DNA of 10,884 nt from an uncultured Porphyromonadaceae bacterium. Its GTDB lineage: Bacteria; Bacteroidota; Bacteroidia; Bacteroidales; Muribaculaceae. The stretch's first letter is position 1, and each line of letters starts with the position of its first letter. The notes beneath the pieces were generated by a model, which saw only the letters and a list, made by a program, of their open reading frames with translations, was not told the origin of the DNA and ran no database searches. Location: positions 1-10,884 of the forward strand of contig USKE01000047.1 of NCBI GenBank assembly GCA_900555165.1, in the 5' to 3' direction. This document shows, piece after piece, positions 1 through 6,015 of this stretch. The translations under genes and the position numbers were made by a program.

Positions 1-5
1 CGTAG

Positions 6-608
6 TTGCGCCGCCCCCCGCCCCCCCCCCCCCCCGCCACAAGCCACGATGACAACACCCCCGCGAAAGACGGCGTTGAGAAAACTTACGAAAAAGTCAA
101 GAACGCTGTCAAGAAAGGTTATAAGGTAACCCGCGACGGCACCGTCAGTACCGCCGAAAAGGTGGCTGACGGCACCGCAAAGACATACGACAAGGTCGCT
201 GACGGCACCGTGCAGACCTATGACAAGGTAGCCGAAAAGACAACCGATGTTTACGACAAAACCACCGAAGGCACCGAAAAGGTGGCAGGCAAAGTAGCCG
301 ACGGCACCGCCGAGACCTACGACAAAGCCAAAGACGGCACCGTCGAGGTCTATGACAAAACCAAGGAGGGCACTGTCGAAGTCTATGACAAGACGAAAGA
401 TGGCACCTTAAAGACCGCCGGGAAAGTCGCCGACAAGTCGGCCGACATATACGACAAGACCAAGACCGGCACCAAAAAGGTTGCGAAAAAAGTAGCCGAC
501 GGCACAGTCGAGACCTACGACAAAGCCAAAGAAGGCACCGAGAAAGTCGCCGACAAAGTAGCTGACAAGACCGTCGACATCTTCCACAAAATCAAAGAGA
601 AACTCTGA
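6..608 (+). CDS. 11-residue repeat protein, LEA-group-3-like (5' end uncertain)
   Basis: The reading frame ends at TGA 606-608 and codes for about 200 residues. From residue 52 to 194 it consists of exactly 13 eleven-residue repeats, typically KVADGTxxTYD, followed by a short KIKEKL tail. The repeats are Lys/Asp/Glu/Thr-rich and contain no Cys or Trp. Eleven-residue periodicity with charged and Ala/Thr positions is the hallmark of group 3 LEA proteins and apolipoprotein-like amphipathic helices, which protect proteins and membranes under drying or stress. That role is inferred from the repeat type only. The 5' end is unreliable: codon 3-5 in this frame is TAG, so the frame can start only at TTG 6-8 or later, inside a Pro-coding C run. 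The frame starting at base 2 (VVAPPPA...) looks more like real upstream coding sequence and would join this frame if the C run were one base shorter. The gene is probably longer and cut by the window edge. Localisation cannot be told without the true N-terminus. Confidence 0.7.
   Translation: MRRPPPPPPPATSHDDNTPAKDGVEKTYEKVKNAVKKGYKVTRDGTVSTAEKVADGTAKTYDKVADGTVQTYDKVAEKTTDVYDKTTEGTEKVAGKVADGTAETYDKAKDGTVEVYDKTKEGTVEVYDKTKDGTLKTAGKVADKSADIYDKTKTGTKKVAKKVADGTVETYDKAKEGTEKVADKVADKTVDIFHKIKEKL
21..35 (+). repeat. homopolymer run of 15 C at the 5' end of the repeat-protein gene
   Basis: Fifteen consecutive C lie at 21-35, preceded by a further six C (14-19) broken by one G at 20. The run sits in a proline-coding stretch and separates two reading frames that would both be plausible as one protein. 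It could be a slipped-strand contingency tract or a length error in sequencing or assembly. Confidence 0.85.
159..587 (+). repeat. 13 tandem 33-bp coding repeats
   Basis: The DNA behind residues 52-194 of the repeat protein consists of 13 in-phase 33-bp units. The DNA sequence has diverged more than the protein, for example in Gly/Thr codon choice. Units resembling KVADGT...TYD, KTKEGT...VYD and K..GT.KVAG types recur in mixed order, which suggests duplication of multi-unit blocks. Confidence 0.85.
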
Positions 609-630
609 CATTCCGCCCCGTCACCCCAAA

Positions 631-674
631 AAGATTACGCCGTTGCGCTCCAAATTGCACAACGGCGTAATCTT
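631..674. terminator. bidirectional hairpin terminator between convergent genes
   Basis: The arms AAGATTACGCCGTTG (631-645) and CAACGGCGTAATCTT (660-674) are perfectly complementary over 15 bp around a 14-nt loop. On the minus strand the hairpin is followed by a five-U run, so it best fits termination of the mrr transcript. On the plus strand it lies 22 bp behind the repeat-protein stop codon but has a poor U-tract. Confidence 0.8.
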
Positions 675-769
675 GTGTTGCCACGCACGAAATCTATTTG
701 ATGCCAACGCCCGGCTCAGCAGGGGTAGACATCTTAATGAGTCCTCTACGTCAGTCTATAGGCCTGAGG

Positions 770-1369
770 TCATACCTCCTCGAAATAGTCGGTATCGATT
801 TTCTTGATTTCGTAAACGACACGGTTGGTCACGCCCACGTTGTGCTGTATCATCAGCTCGGCAAGACGGCGGCCGTTTATTTTGGCGATCTTCACGTTCG
901 ACGGGTTATAGTCATACGCCTCGCGTGTAAAATCAGAGGTGGTGATGAACACACCCTTTTTGCCGCTCTGGCCGGCAAGCGCGCCCACAAAGCTCTGCAG
1001 CTCCTTGCGGCCCACATTATTGCCGGGTTGCCAGCGCTTTGCCTGGATGTGCACCTTGTCGAGGCCAAGTTTATCCTCGTCGATGATGCCGTCAATTCCC
1101 CCGTCGCCCGAACGCCCCGTAATTTTTCCGGCGCCATAGCCCATTTTCATCAGCAGATCCACCACCAGCCCCTCGAAGAAATGGGCGCTCTGCAGCATCA
1201 CCTTTTCAAGAAGATCGTCAACGAGGGTAGAGGTAATGTATTTGTAATTGTCGTCGATAATCTCCTCGGGCGTGCGCTGTGACGCGGGTGTATCATAGGC
1301 ATTCTCAGATATCGGCTCGTCGGCCCGGGCATTCCCCTTCACAAATTCGGCGAACGCCGGAAACCGCAA
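770..1369 (-). CDS. Mrr catalytic-domain fragment (about 199 aa from TTG)
   Basis: This is the 3' part of the broken mrr. The first possible start after the amber codon is TTG at 1369, with no obvious ribosome binding site. The first in-frame ATG is residue 58 of this fragment. Catalytic residues (D89 and D93 of SGDGGIDG, Q109 and K111 of QAK, fragment numbering) are all present, so a re-initiation product would be a nuclease domain without its DNA-binding half. Expression is doubtful. Confidence 0.5.
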   Translation of the reverse strand: MRFPAFAEFVKGNARADEPISENAYDTPASQRTPEEIIDDNYKYITSTLVDDLLEKVMLQSAHFFEGLVVDLLMKMGYGAGKITGRSGDGGIDGIIDEDKLGLDKVHIQAKRWQPGNNVGRKELQSFVGALAGQSGKKGVFITTSDFTREAYDYNPSNVKIAKINGRRLAELMIQHNVGVTNRVVYEIKKIDTDYFEEV

Positions 1370-1426
1370 CAGATCCTTTGCCGTCAGCGACTGCGGACCG
1401 GTTGCCAGAAACGCCGCCCCCTCCTG

Positions 1427-1672
1427 CTACAGCATGTACTTGCCGCGCGACACCACATCAAGCAGACCGGCCTTGCTGAGATAGAATTTAGCCCAGCCCA
1501 CGCGGTTGCGTATCACCGTCTGCCGCTTGCTCTTCAACAGCTTGACACGTTCGGCCTCAGACAGCCCGAAGACATCACACATCTGCCGCGTGCACTCGGC
1601 AAGCGACATCGTCTGGTGCGTCAACAACAGTTTCAGCAACGGCAACATACATTCCTCATAGGTCGGTATCAT
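1427..1672 (-). CDS. Mrr N-terminal winged-helix fragment (81 aa)
   Basis: This is the 5' part of the broken mrr, translatable from ATG 1672 to TAG 1427-1429. It would yield only the DNA-binding winged-helix domain. A free domain of this kind could be inert or could still bind DNA; the sequence does not say which. Confidence 0.6.
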   Translation of the reverse strand: MIPTYEECMLPLLKLLLTHQTMSLAECTRQMCDVFGLSEAERVKLLKSKRQTVIRNRVGWAKFYLSKAGLLDVVSRGKYML

Positions 1673-1706
1673 GGGCTCTTTCTTCTGCTTATGTTCTTCT
1701 TTCCTG

Positions 1707-1737
1707 CAAATATAACGTTTATACCTCTGAACCCAAA
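1707..1737 (-). promoter_or_regulatory. consensus Bacteroidetes promoter for mrr
   Basis: On the minus strand TTTG (1737-1734) is followed by 19 nt and then TATATTTG (1714-1707), an exact match to the Bacteroidetes -33/-7 consensus. It lies 34 bp before the mrr ATG and just behind the stop of the methyltransferase gene, so mrr can be transcribed on its own. Confidence 0.75.
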
Positions 1738-1776
1738 GCCTTTTCCCCGAAATCCCTCAAAAAAACATCAATAGGG

Positions 1777-3435
1777 TCAATCGAAGAGAAACAGTTGTTG
1801 AGAGCCCTTGCCTTGCGCATGTTCTTTTATCATACCCTTATCCATGCATAAGCGCCTCAGATCAAGTCTCATCAACAATTTCTTTGTTATCACCCTTTTT
1901 GCATCCATGAATATCAACGATTTCAATAACGATTGTATCTCATGACTGTTAATGGCAGCATATATATTCCGGGCATCGTCAGCTCCGTCAAAATCAAGCT
2001 GATAGCATGTATCATCAACCATAATCGGTTTCCCTTGGAATTGCGAGACCAGCACGAATCTGATGTTTTTATACAACGATGATACCACTATCTTATAGGG
2101 CTTGAACGAATAGTCACCCACCCCGAATATGCTGAATTTGTCTTTCCCGTTATAGATGCTGCTTTTCCGATTTGAAAACGCAGATTCATGGCTGGTGAGA
2201 TAAGAATACGCCAGCGGGTGGGTATGTTTCAGAGATGATGTATTCTCCCCGGTTCTGCGTTGTGGCACTATCAGGAATTTCTTGAAACACCCCTCACTAT
2301 AATTATTGATATCTGAACTCTTCAACAAGGGATAAATCAGATCCTCTTCTATATTTACAGATTCGCCCAGACCGTTCACATACGCGCCGCTTACCCTTGT
2401 AAGTTCAAGAACAGAGGCACAGTCATGCTTAATTCCTGAGCGCCAGACAAAATCGGAAACGCTATCATATCTCACAAAACTTCCATACATGTCAACATCC
2501 GATACAAAAGAATTGTCAACCCATCCATACTTTTTGACAAAAGTATTCGTATAAAAGTCCTTTATCTTACAGATAACGGCAGGATTACGGTTAAACCCGG
2601 CTGAAAAGCACGACGCGTCAACCGACACATTAAATTCCGACGACGCATCAATAAGATTCTGCTCAATATCCCCGATATTAAGAGGTTCGACATGTTGTTT
2701 CTCCATGACATTCCGTATCACGGAGTTTTTGAGAAGAAAAGAGATGCCCCCTTTATTAAGGTGCGACAGCTTAAGTAATCTCAGCGTGATATATTCACTT
2801 ATATCAAAATTGCTTTTACCGGTAATGGCATCGATACCCCTCAATCCATATATATTTCTTTTCACCGGAACATTATCGGAATTCTGCTTTCCCTGACGGC
2901 TATTGGTTACCCATGGGGGGTTACCCATAATTGCAAGATTCAAATCGAGACACCTGCTCCTGTCTATTATTGCAGAGAAATCAAATTCAAAAAAATCAGC
3001 ATTATATATGTGGATTTCAGGCCGTTTCTGGGTGCATGGCGTGTTGAGCGCATTCTGCAGCAGGTTGAATTTCAATTCAGAAACATACCGGCTGTTTATC
3101 TCTAACGCATGAATTTCTGAAACATCACGAAACACATCCAGCGCTGAAAACACAAATGCGCCGACCCCGCATGTCGGTTCTATTACAATATCAGGCTCGC
3201 CATGCCTTGAGAGATGATACTCGCATACTTTTTTCGCAAGAGCACGTGGAGTCTGCCAGTCACCGTATGCGACCTTATCCTCACCGACAAGATGGCAGTC
3301 TCCATAATGCGCAGAAATAAAATCATCTTTCTCATCATCTGATGAAAAAAATTCAACTATGCCACTTATCTGTCTGATGATTAAATTGGCGTCCCGGCAG
3401 TTGACCTCCCGTATCCTGTCAATCAGTTCATTCAT
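1777..3435 (-). CDS. N6-adenine DNA methyltransferase of a type II-like RM system
   Basis: This 552-residue protein carries the SAM-dependent amino-methyltransferase motifs in the order X-I-IV, as in gamma-type N6A enzymes such as M.TaqI: YGDWQTP (residues 57-63, motif X), EPTCGVGAF (86-94, SAM-binding motif I), acidic E112 (motif II), NADFFEFD with D147 (motif III) and the catalytic NPPW at 172-175 (motif IV). The remaining roughly 370 residues have no recognised signature and would hold the target-recognition region. The expected role is methylating adenine in the recognition site of the partner endonuclease. Its ATG overlaps the stop of the endonuclease gene (ATGA, 3435-3432), which points to translational coupling. 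The stop is TGA. The DNA is clearly AT-richer than the flanks (20 G/C of 60 at 2521-2580, against 32 of 60 at 4621-4680), a sign of horizontal transfer. The recognition sequence cannot be predicted. Confidence 0.85.
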   Translation of the reverse strand: MNELIDRIREVNCRDANLIIRQISGIVEFFSSDDEKDDFISAHYGDCHLVGEDKVAYGDWQTPRALAKKVCEYHLSRHGEPDIVIEPTCGVGAFVFSALDVFRDVSEIHALEINSRYVSELKFNLLQNALNTPCTQKRPEIHIYNADFFEFDFSAIIDRSRCLDLNLAIMGNPPWVTNSRQGKQNSDNVPVKRNIYGLRGIDAITGKSNFDISEYITLRLLKLSHLNKGGISFLLKNSVIRNVMEKQHVEPLNIGDIEQNLIDASSEFNVSVDASCFSAGFNRNPAVICKIKDFYTNTFVKKYGWVDNSFVSDVDMYGSFVRYDSVSDFVWRSGIKHDCASVLELTRVSGAYVNGLGESVNIEEDLIYPLLKSSDINNYSEGCFKKFLIVPQRRTGENTSSLKHTHPLAYSYLTSHESAFSNRKSSIYNGKDKFSIFGVGDYSFKPYKIVVSSLYKNIRFVLVSQFQGKPIMVDDTCYQLDFDGADDARNIYAAINSHEIQSLLKSLIFMDAKRVITKKLLMRLDLRRLCMDKGMIKEHAQGKGSQQLFLFD

Positions 3436-4097
3436 TTGGAAATCCGTACAATCTGCTCAATTCCATCAACATTGTCTGTCAAAGATACGATACGCCCATA
3501 CTGGAGCCGCCATTGAAGTGCATTTGAAATCGTCAGATAACCGATTTGAGGGGGATTCCGCAATATCTCGCCTGACATCTCATATAATGAGACTTCATCG
3601 CCCGGAATATTATGATCAACCAGAAATGCGAAAACATCATCCTGATTACCATGATTTGAAATTATGTTCCGAATTCCGGTCGTTGTCTGGTAATCGGCAG
3701 TCCTGTATTTATCCACGAAACTGCAGGCCACAAAATCCAGCGTTCCACTCTTGCTTTGCAGGTCATCGTGCTTGTCATATACAAAGACAATCAGGTTGTA
3801 ACCCAATCCAAAAATTTTCTGCTTACTATCCTTGAACGGACAGCTTGATTGCGGCCGTCTTATAGACGTCACTTTTATGTCAGTATTGACTGAGGGTAAA
3901 TCAAGTCCGCTTGCCGAATTACCTACCGACAGATCATAGTTCTCTTCAAGATGCTTTTGGAAAAGATGCTCGACATACGTACCAACAGCCTTCCCATCGG
4001 TAATTCCAAATAATTCCGGCTTGTACACACCGGAATTAAGCTTACAGAATATCTCAGCCTCCGTAATCAGAGTTTCTATCGTAAGTTTTTTCTTCAT
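3432..4097 (-). CDS. putative type II restriction endonuclease, PD-(D/E)XK-like
   Basis: This 221-residue protein is encoded directly upstream of, and overlapping, an adenine methyltransferase gene. I do not recognise a named family. A plausible PD-(D/E)XK core is visible: E43 in an early helix (KAVGTYVEHLFQKHLEE), D66 in GLDLP, then D73-I-K75 in TDIKVTS, followed by a hydrophobic strand (NLIVFVYDK, 101-109). The C-terminal part has NPPQIGYLTISNALQWRLQY (181-200). That could be a helix-turn-helix-like DNA-contact region, but this is a guess. The presumed role is cutting unmethylated copies of the site protected by the partner enzyme. The start ATG is only 4 nt behind a consensus -7 box, so the mRNA would be almost leaderless. 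No C-protein regulator gene is present. Function rests on context plus the motif; the alternative is an unrelated DNA-binding partner. Confidence 0.7.
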   Translation of the reverse strand: MKKKLTIETLITEAEIFCKLNSGVYKPELFGITDGKAVGTYVEHLFQKHLEENYDLSVGNSASGLDLPSVNTDIKVTSIRRPQSSCPFKDSKQKIFGLGYNLIVFVYDKHDDLQSKSGTLDFVACSFVDKYRTADYQTTTGIRNIISNHGNQDDVFAFLVDHNIPGDEVSLYEMSGEILRNPPQIGYLTISNALQWRLQYGRIVSLTDNVDGIEQIVRISK

Positions 4098-4101
4098 ATA
4101 G

Positions 4102-4133
4102 CAAATTTAGCATTAATTATCGATACTTACAAA
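4102..4133 (-). promoter_or_regulatory. consensus promoter of the RM cassette, near-leaderless
   Basis: On the minus strand TTTG (4133-4130), a 20-nt spacer and TAAATTTG (4109-4102) match the Bacteroidetes promoter exactly. Only 4 nt separate the -7 box from the endonuclease ATG at 4097, so transcription should begin at or within a few bases of the start codon. Confidence 0.75.
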
Positions 4134-4153
4134 CAAGAGACAGATACAAAGGA

Positions 4154-4181
4154 ACAGGGAACGGAATGTTCCGTTCCCTGT
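4154..4181 (-). terminator. hairpin terminator behind tRNA-Leu
   Basis: ACAGGGAACGGAA (4154-4166) and TTCCGTTCCCTGT (4169-4181) form a perfect 13-bp inverted repeat with a 2-nt centre. It starts 6 nt downstream of the tRNA 3' end on the minus strand and is followed there by TTCCTTTG, a weak U-tract. It separates tRNA transcription from the RM promoter. Confidence 0.7.
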
Positions 4182-4186
4182 CGCTG

Positions 4187-4268
4187 TACCCGGACCCGGG
4201 CTCGAACCGGGATGGATTGCTCCAACGGTGTTTGAGACCGTCGCGTCTACCGATTCCGCCATCCGGGC
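4187..4268 (-). tRNA. tRNA-Leu (anticodon CAA)
   Basis: The minus strand folds into a class II tRNA of 82 nt. The acceptor stem GCCCGGA pairs with TCCGGGT (first pair G-U), with discriminator A. The anticodon stem is ACGGT/ACCGT around loop CTCAAAC, giving anticodon CAA for the UUG codon. A long variable arm (TGGA-GCAA-TCCA) and T arm CCCGG-TTCGAGC-CCGGG are present. The CCA end is not encoded. The long variable arm confirms the leucine class. The RM cassette starts about 90 bp behind its 3' end, a typical location for acquired DNA, but I see no duplicated tRNA 3' end (att site) elsewhere in the window. Confidence 0.95.
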
Positions 4269-4287
4269 ATTGTGGCGGTAACGGGTG

Positions 4288-4318
4288 CAAAGTTACATAT
4301 TAATTTTCTAATCTGCAA
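4288..4318 (-). promoter_or_regulatory. promoter of tRNA-Leu
   Basis: TTG (4318-4316), a 20-nt spacer and TAACTTTG (4295-4288) on the minus strand fit the Bacteroidetes consensus. The -7 box ends 19 nt before the tRNA 5' end, so the tRNA has its own promoter and need not depend on readthrough from the OmpP1/FadL gene. Confidence 0.75.
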
Positions 4319-4346
4319 CCGGTATTTTAAACCGGCAGAATCCAAA

Positions 4347-4445
4347 ATCCCTAAGACCCTAAAGTCCTTAAAGCCCCTAAAGACCCTAATGACCTTAAAG
4401 ACCCTCTTGACCTTAAAGACCCTCTTGACCTTAAAGACCCTCTTG
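4347..4445. repeat. array A: 11 units of a 9-bp repeat
   Basis: Eleven 9-bp units lie head to tail, with plus-strand forms ACCYTAAAG, TCCTTAAAG, ACCCTAATG and ACCCTCTTG. The last six units make three copies of an 18-bp pair (ACCTTAAAG plus ACCCTCTTG). The array ends 12 bp from the stop codon of the OmpP1/FadL gene and is not coding in any convincing way. The same units recur at 8355-8462. Confidence 0.9.
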
Positions 4446-4457
4446 AATGCCCGGGGG

Positions 4458-5846
4458 TCAGAAAGAGTACGAGACGCCGAGCGAGGGGATGAGGGCGCGG
4501 GTCTTGTAATCGGCGGTGAAGGTGCCGGTGAGGGGGAGGCGCGGCTTCACGGCGGCGGGAATCTGTGCCTGGTCAAGCATGCCGTTATAGATGGGTGCCA
4601 GGAAATCGTCGTATTCGCCGGTGACACCCTTCTTGCCCGACGAGAATACGTACATGAACGCCAGATCAATCGAAAGCCCCTTTACCGGGCGGAACGACAG
4701 CCCGACGGCCGGTTCATATTTGGTCATGCCGGGGGTCTCGGGGTTGTAGTAGTTGTCGTTGACGGGCGAGAGGTCCACCATCAGGCCGGCACGCAGGTCT
4801 AGGCGGTCGGTTGTGGCGAACTGGCCGCCAAGGTGGAATGTCCACGAGTTGTGATAGTTTTTGGTAAGGTGCTGGTCAAACTGGTGCTGATTGGCGAACG
4901 TGATGTCGAGCTGACGGTATGTGCCCCAGCCGTTTAGCTGCGCGTCAAAGGCCAGCGTCAACCGGGGAATGGGCTTATAGGCTGCGCCGAAGGTGAACAC
5001 ATAGGGTGCGGGCATCGAGGCGTCGAAGTTGGTTGAGTTGAGGTTGTCGAGCGTCTGACCGAGAATCTGACGTGCCTGCTCGTCGGCATACGACACCGAG
5101 GCGTCGCCGGCCTTGACGTGCATGGTCTGTTTCGAGCGGAACGAGGCACCGACGTTCACCTTGTCGCTGATTTCATAGAGGGCGCCGACATTCACGCCGA
5201 GGGCAAGCTCAGACTTGCCGTTGAGGTTCACCGATGCCGGTGTTACGCCGGGATACTCGGCCAGCTGGCCATACTGCCCGGTGAGGTTCATGAGGCCGAT
5301 GAGCTTGTTGAGCGACGAAGGCGACACAAGCCCCTTGTTGAGGTCGACCGAGCCCCACGAAATCATGAGTCCGGCGCCGACAGACAGTTTCGGAATGGGG
5401 CGCCACGAAAGCGTGGGCTGCACCGTCATCACCTTGAGGCTCACCGACTGGTTGAGCACTGCGCCGGGCCACGACTGTCCCCAGTCGATCGACGAGCCGT
5501 AAGGGGTGTAGAATGTCACACCGCCATAGAAATTGTCGTAGATGCGGAACGCGGCCGAAAAATTCATCGGCGTCGCGATTTTCGACGACGTGTTGTATTC
5601 GGTGCCGCCATAGGTGCACGTGGCGGTCGACTTGATGGCGCTGACGGCGCCCGAGATTTCAAACGTCTTGTCAGAGAAGGCCAGCGCGCCGGGATTGAAA
5701 ATCTGGCTTTCGGCGCCGAGTTTCATCGCCACGCCTACATGGCCCATACCCTCCTGTTTGGTGCTGAACGTGTTTACCTGGTAGCCTTCAGCGGCCGCAG
5801 ACAACACCGACACCCCCATTGCGAGGGTCAACATTGCTTTTTTCAT
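4458..5846 (-). CDS. OmpP1/FadL/TodX family outer-membrane transporter
   Basis: This 462-residue protein has a signal peptide (MKKAMLTLAMGVSVLSAAA) and then the family's N-terminal pattern: QEGMGHVGVA, KLGAESQIFNPGALAF (the FadL NPA/NPG region), followed by alternating beta-strand sequence and a C-terminal VSYSF ending in Phe, as expected for an outer-membrane beta-barrel. Family members import long-chain fatty acids or other hydrophobic compounds; the substrate here is unknown. An in-frame ATG exists 36 bp upstream at 5882, but it lies upstream of the -7 box, so the start at 5846 is preferred. Composition matches the host background. The stop TGA is followed after 12 bp by 9-bp array A. Confidence 0.85.
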   Translation of the reverse strand: MKKAMLTLAMGVSVLSAAAEGYQVNTFSTKQEGMGHVGVAMKLGAESQIFNPGALAFSDKTFEISGAVSAIKSTATCTYGGTEYNTSSKIATPMNFSAAFRIYDNFYGGVTFYTPYGSSIDWGQSWPGAVLNQSVSLKVMTVQPTLSWRPIPKLSVGAGLMISWGSVDLNKGLVSPSSLNKLIGLMNLTGQYGQLAEYPGVTPASVNLNGKSELALGVNVGALYEISDKVNVGASFRSKQTMHVKAGDASVSYADEQARQILGQTLDNLNSTNFDASMPAPYVFTFGAAYKPIPRLTLAFDAQLNGWGTYRQLDITFANQHQFDQHLTKNYHNSWTFHLGGQFATTDRLDLRAGLMVDLSPVNDNYYNPETPGMTKYEPAVGLSFRPVKGLSIDLAFMYVFSSGKKGVTGEYDDFLAPIYNGMLDQAQIPAAVKPRLPLTGTFTADYKTRALIPSLGVSYSF

Positions 5847-5870
5847 AAATATGCTTTTCAAAAATTCCGC

Positions 5871-5902
5871 CAAAATTACCAATTATTTCCCAAATAGCAA
5901 AA
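5871..5902 (-). promoter_or_regulatory. promoter of the OmpP1/FadL gene
   Basis: TTTTG (5902-5898), a 19-nt spacer and TAATTTTG (5878-5871) on the minus strand match the Bacteroidetes consensus. The expected 5' leader is about 20 nt. This promoter decides the start codon at 5846. Confidence 0.75.
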
Positions 5903-5947
5903 TCAAGCAAACGTTCGGCGCAATAATACTCTATCAGTCAGAAGAAT

Positions 5948-5994
5948 AAAAAAACAGGCGTCATGCAGATTGAATTCCGCATGACGCCTGTTTT
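5948..5994 (-). terminator. intrinsic terminator of the porin transcript
   Basis: The arms AAAACAGGCGTCATGC (5951-5966) and GCATGACGCCTGTTTT (5979-5994) are perfectly complementary over 16 bp with a 12-nt loop. The minus strand ends in a run of seven T (5954-5948). It starts 21 bp behind the porin stop codon and ends before the OmpP1/FadL promoter. Confidence 0.92.
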
Positions 5995-6015
5995 CAGCCG
6001 ATAGCCGCTGCGCGA

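Larger units (their letters stand above)
770..1672 (-). pseudogene. mrr: Mrr-type restriction endonuclease interrupted by an in-frame amber codon
   Basis: Read through, this is a 300-codon gene, close to the roughly 304 residues of E. coli Mrr. The first 81 residues match the Mrr N-terminal winged-helix domain (start MIPTYEE, end SRGKYML). Codon 82 is TAG (1427-1429). The frame then continues without shift (QEGAAFLATGPQ...) into the Mrr catalytic domain. There the nuclease core is intact: a Glu in the FFEGLVVDLL helix, SGDGGIDG with the catalytic Asp, and the QAK of the (E/Q)xK half-motif, then RGVFITTS-like and IDTDYFE C-terminal features. Mrr enzymes cut methylated DNA (type IV restriction). 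The gene has its own consensus promoter, ends with TGA, and is GC-rich like the host genes, unlike the adjacent RM cassette. I infer a recent nonsense mutation, possibly CAG to TAG. A sequencing error or readthrough are alternatives. If the codon is read as stop, no nuclease is made. Confidence 0.85.

Noticed and set aside
698..1282. Plus-strand open frame of 194 codons opposite mrr
   Set aside because: It is the antisense shadow of the Mrr catalytic domain, which has recognisable nuclease motifs; the plus frame has no family features.
1740..4270. Duplicated tRNA-Leu 3' end as an attachment site for the RM cassette
   Set aside because: I compared the T-arm and acceptor sequence with the cassette's far end and saw no matching repeat.
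4319..4335. Short hairpin CCGGT/ACCGG between array A and the tRNA promoter as a terminator
   Set aside because: It has only five base pairs and no U-tract, and it overlaps the -33 region of the tRNA promoter.
4347..4445. Possible CRISPR-like array
   Set aside because: Units are 9 bp and directly tandem with no spacers, and no cas genes are present.
4272..4802. Plus-strand open frame with a LKTLKTL repeat
   Set aside because: The repeat is 9-bp array A read in frame (9 is divisible by 3); the remainder is antisense to the OmpP1/FadL gene.
5118..5897. Plus-strand open frame of 259 codons
   Set aside because: It is antisense to the OmpP1/FadL gene, which has a signal peptide, family motifs and a promoter; GC-rich sequence leaves opposite frames open by chance.
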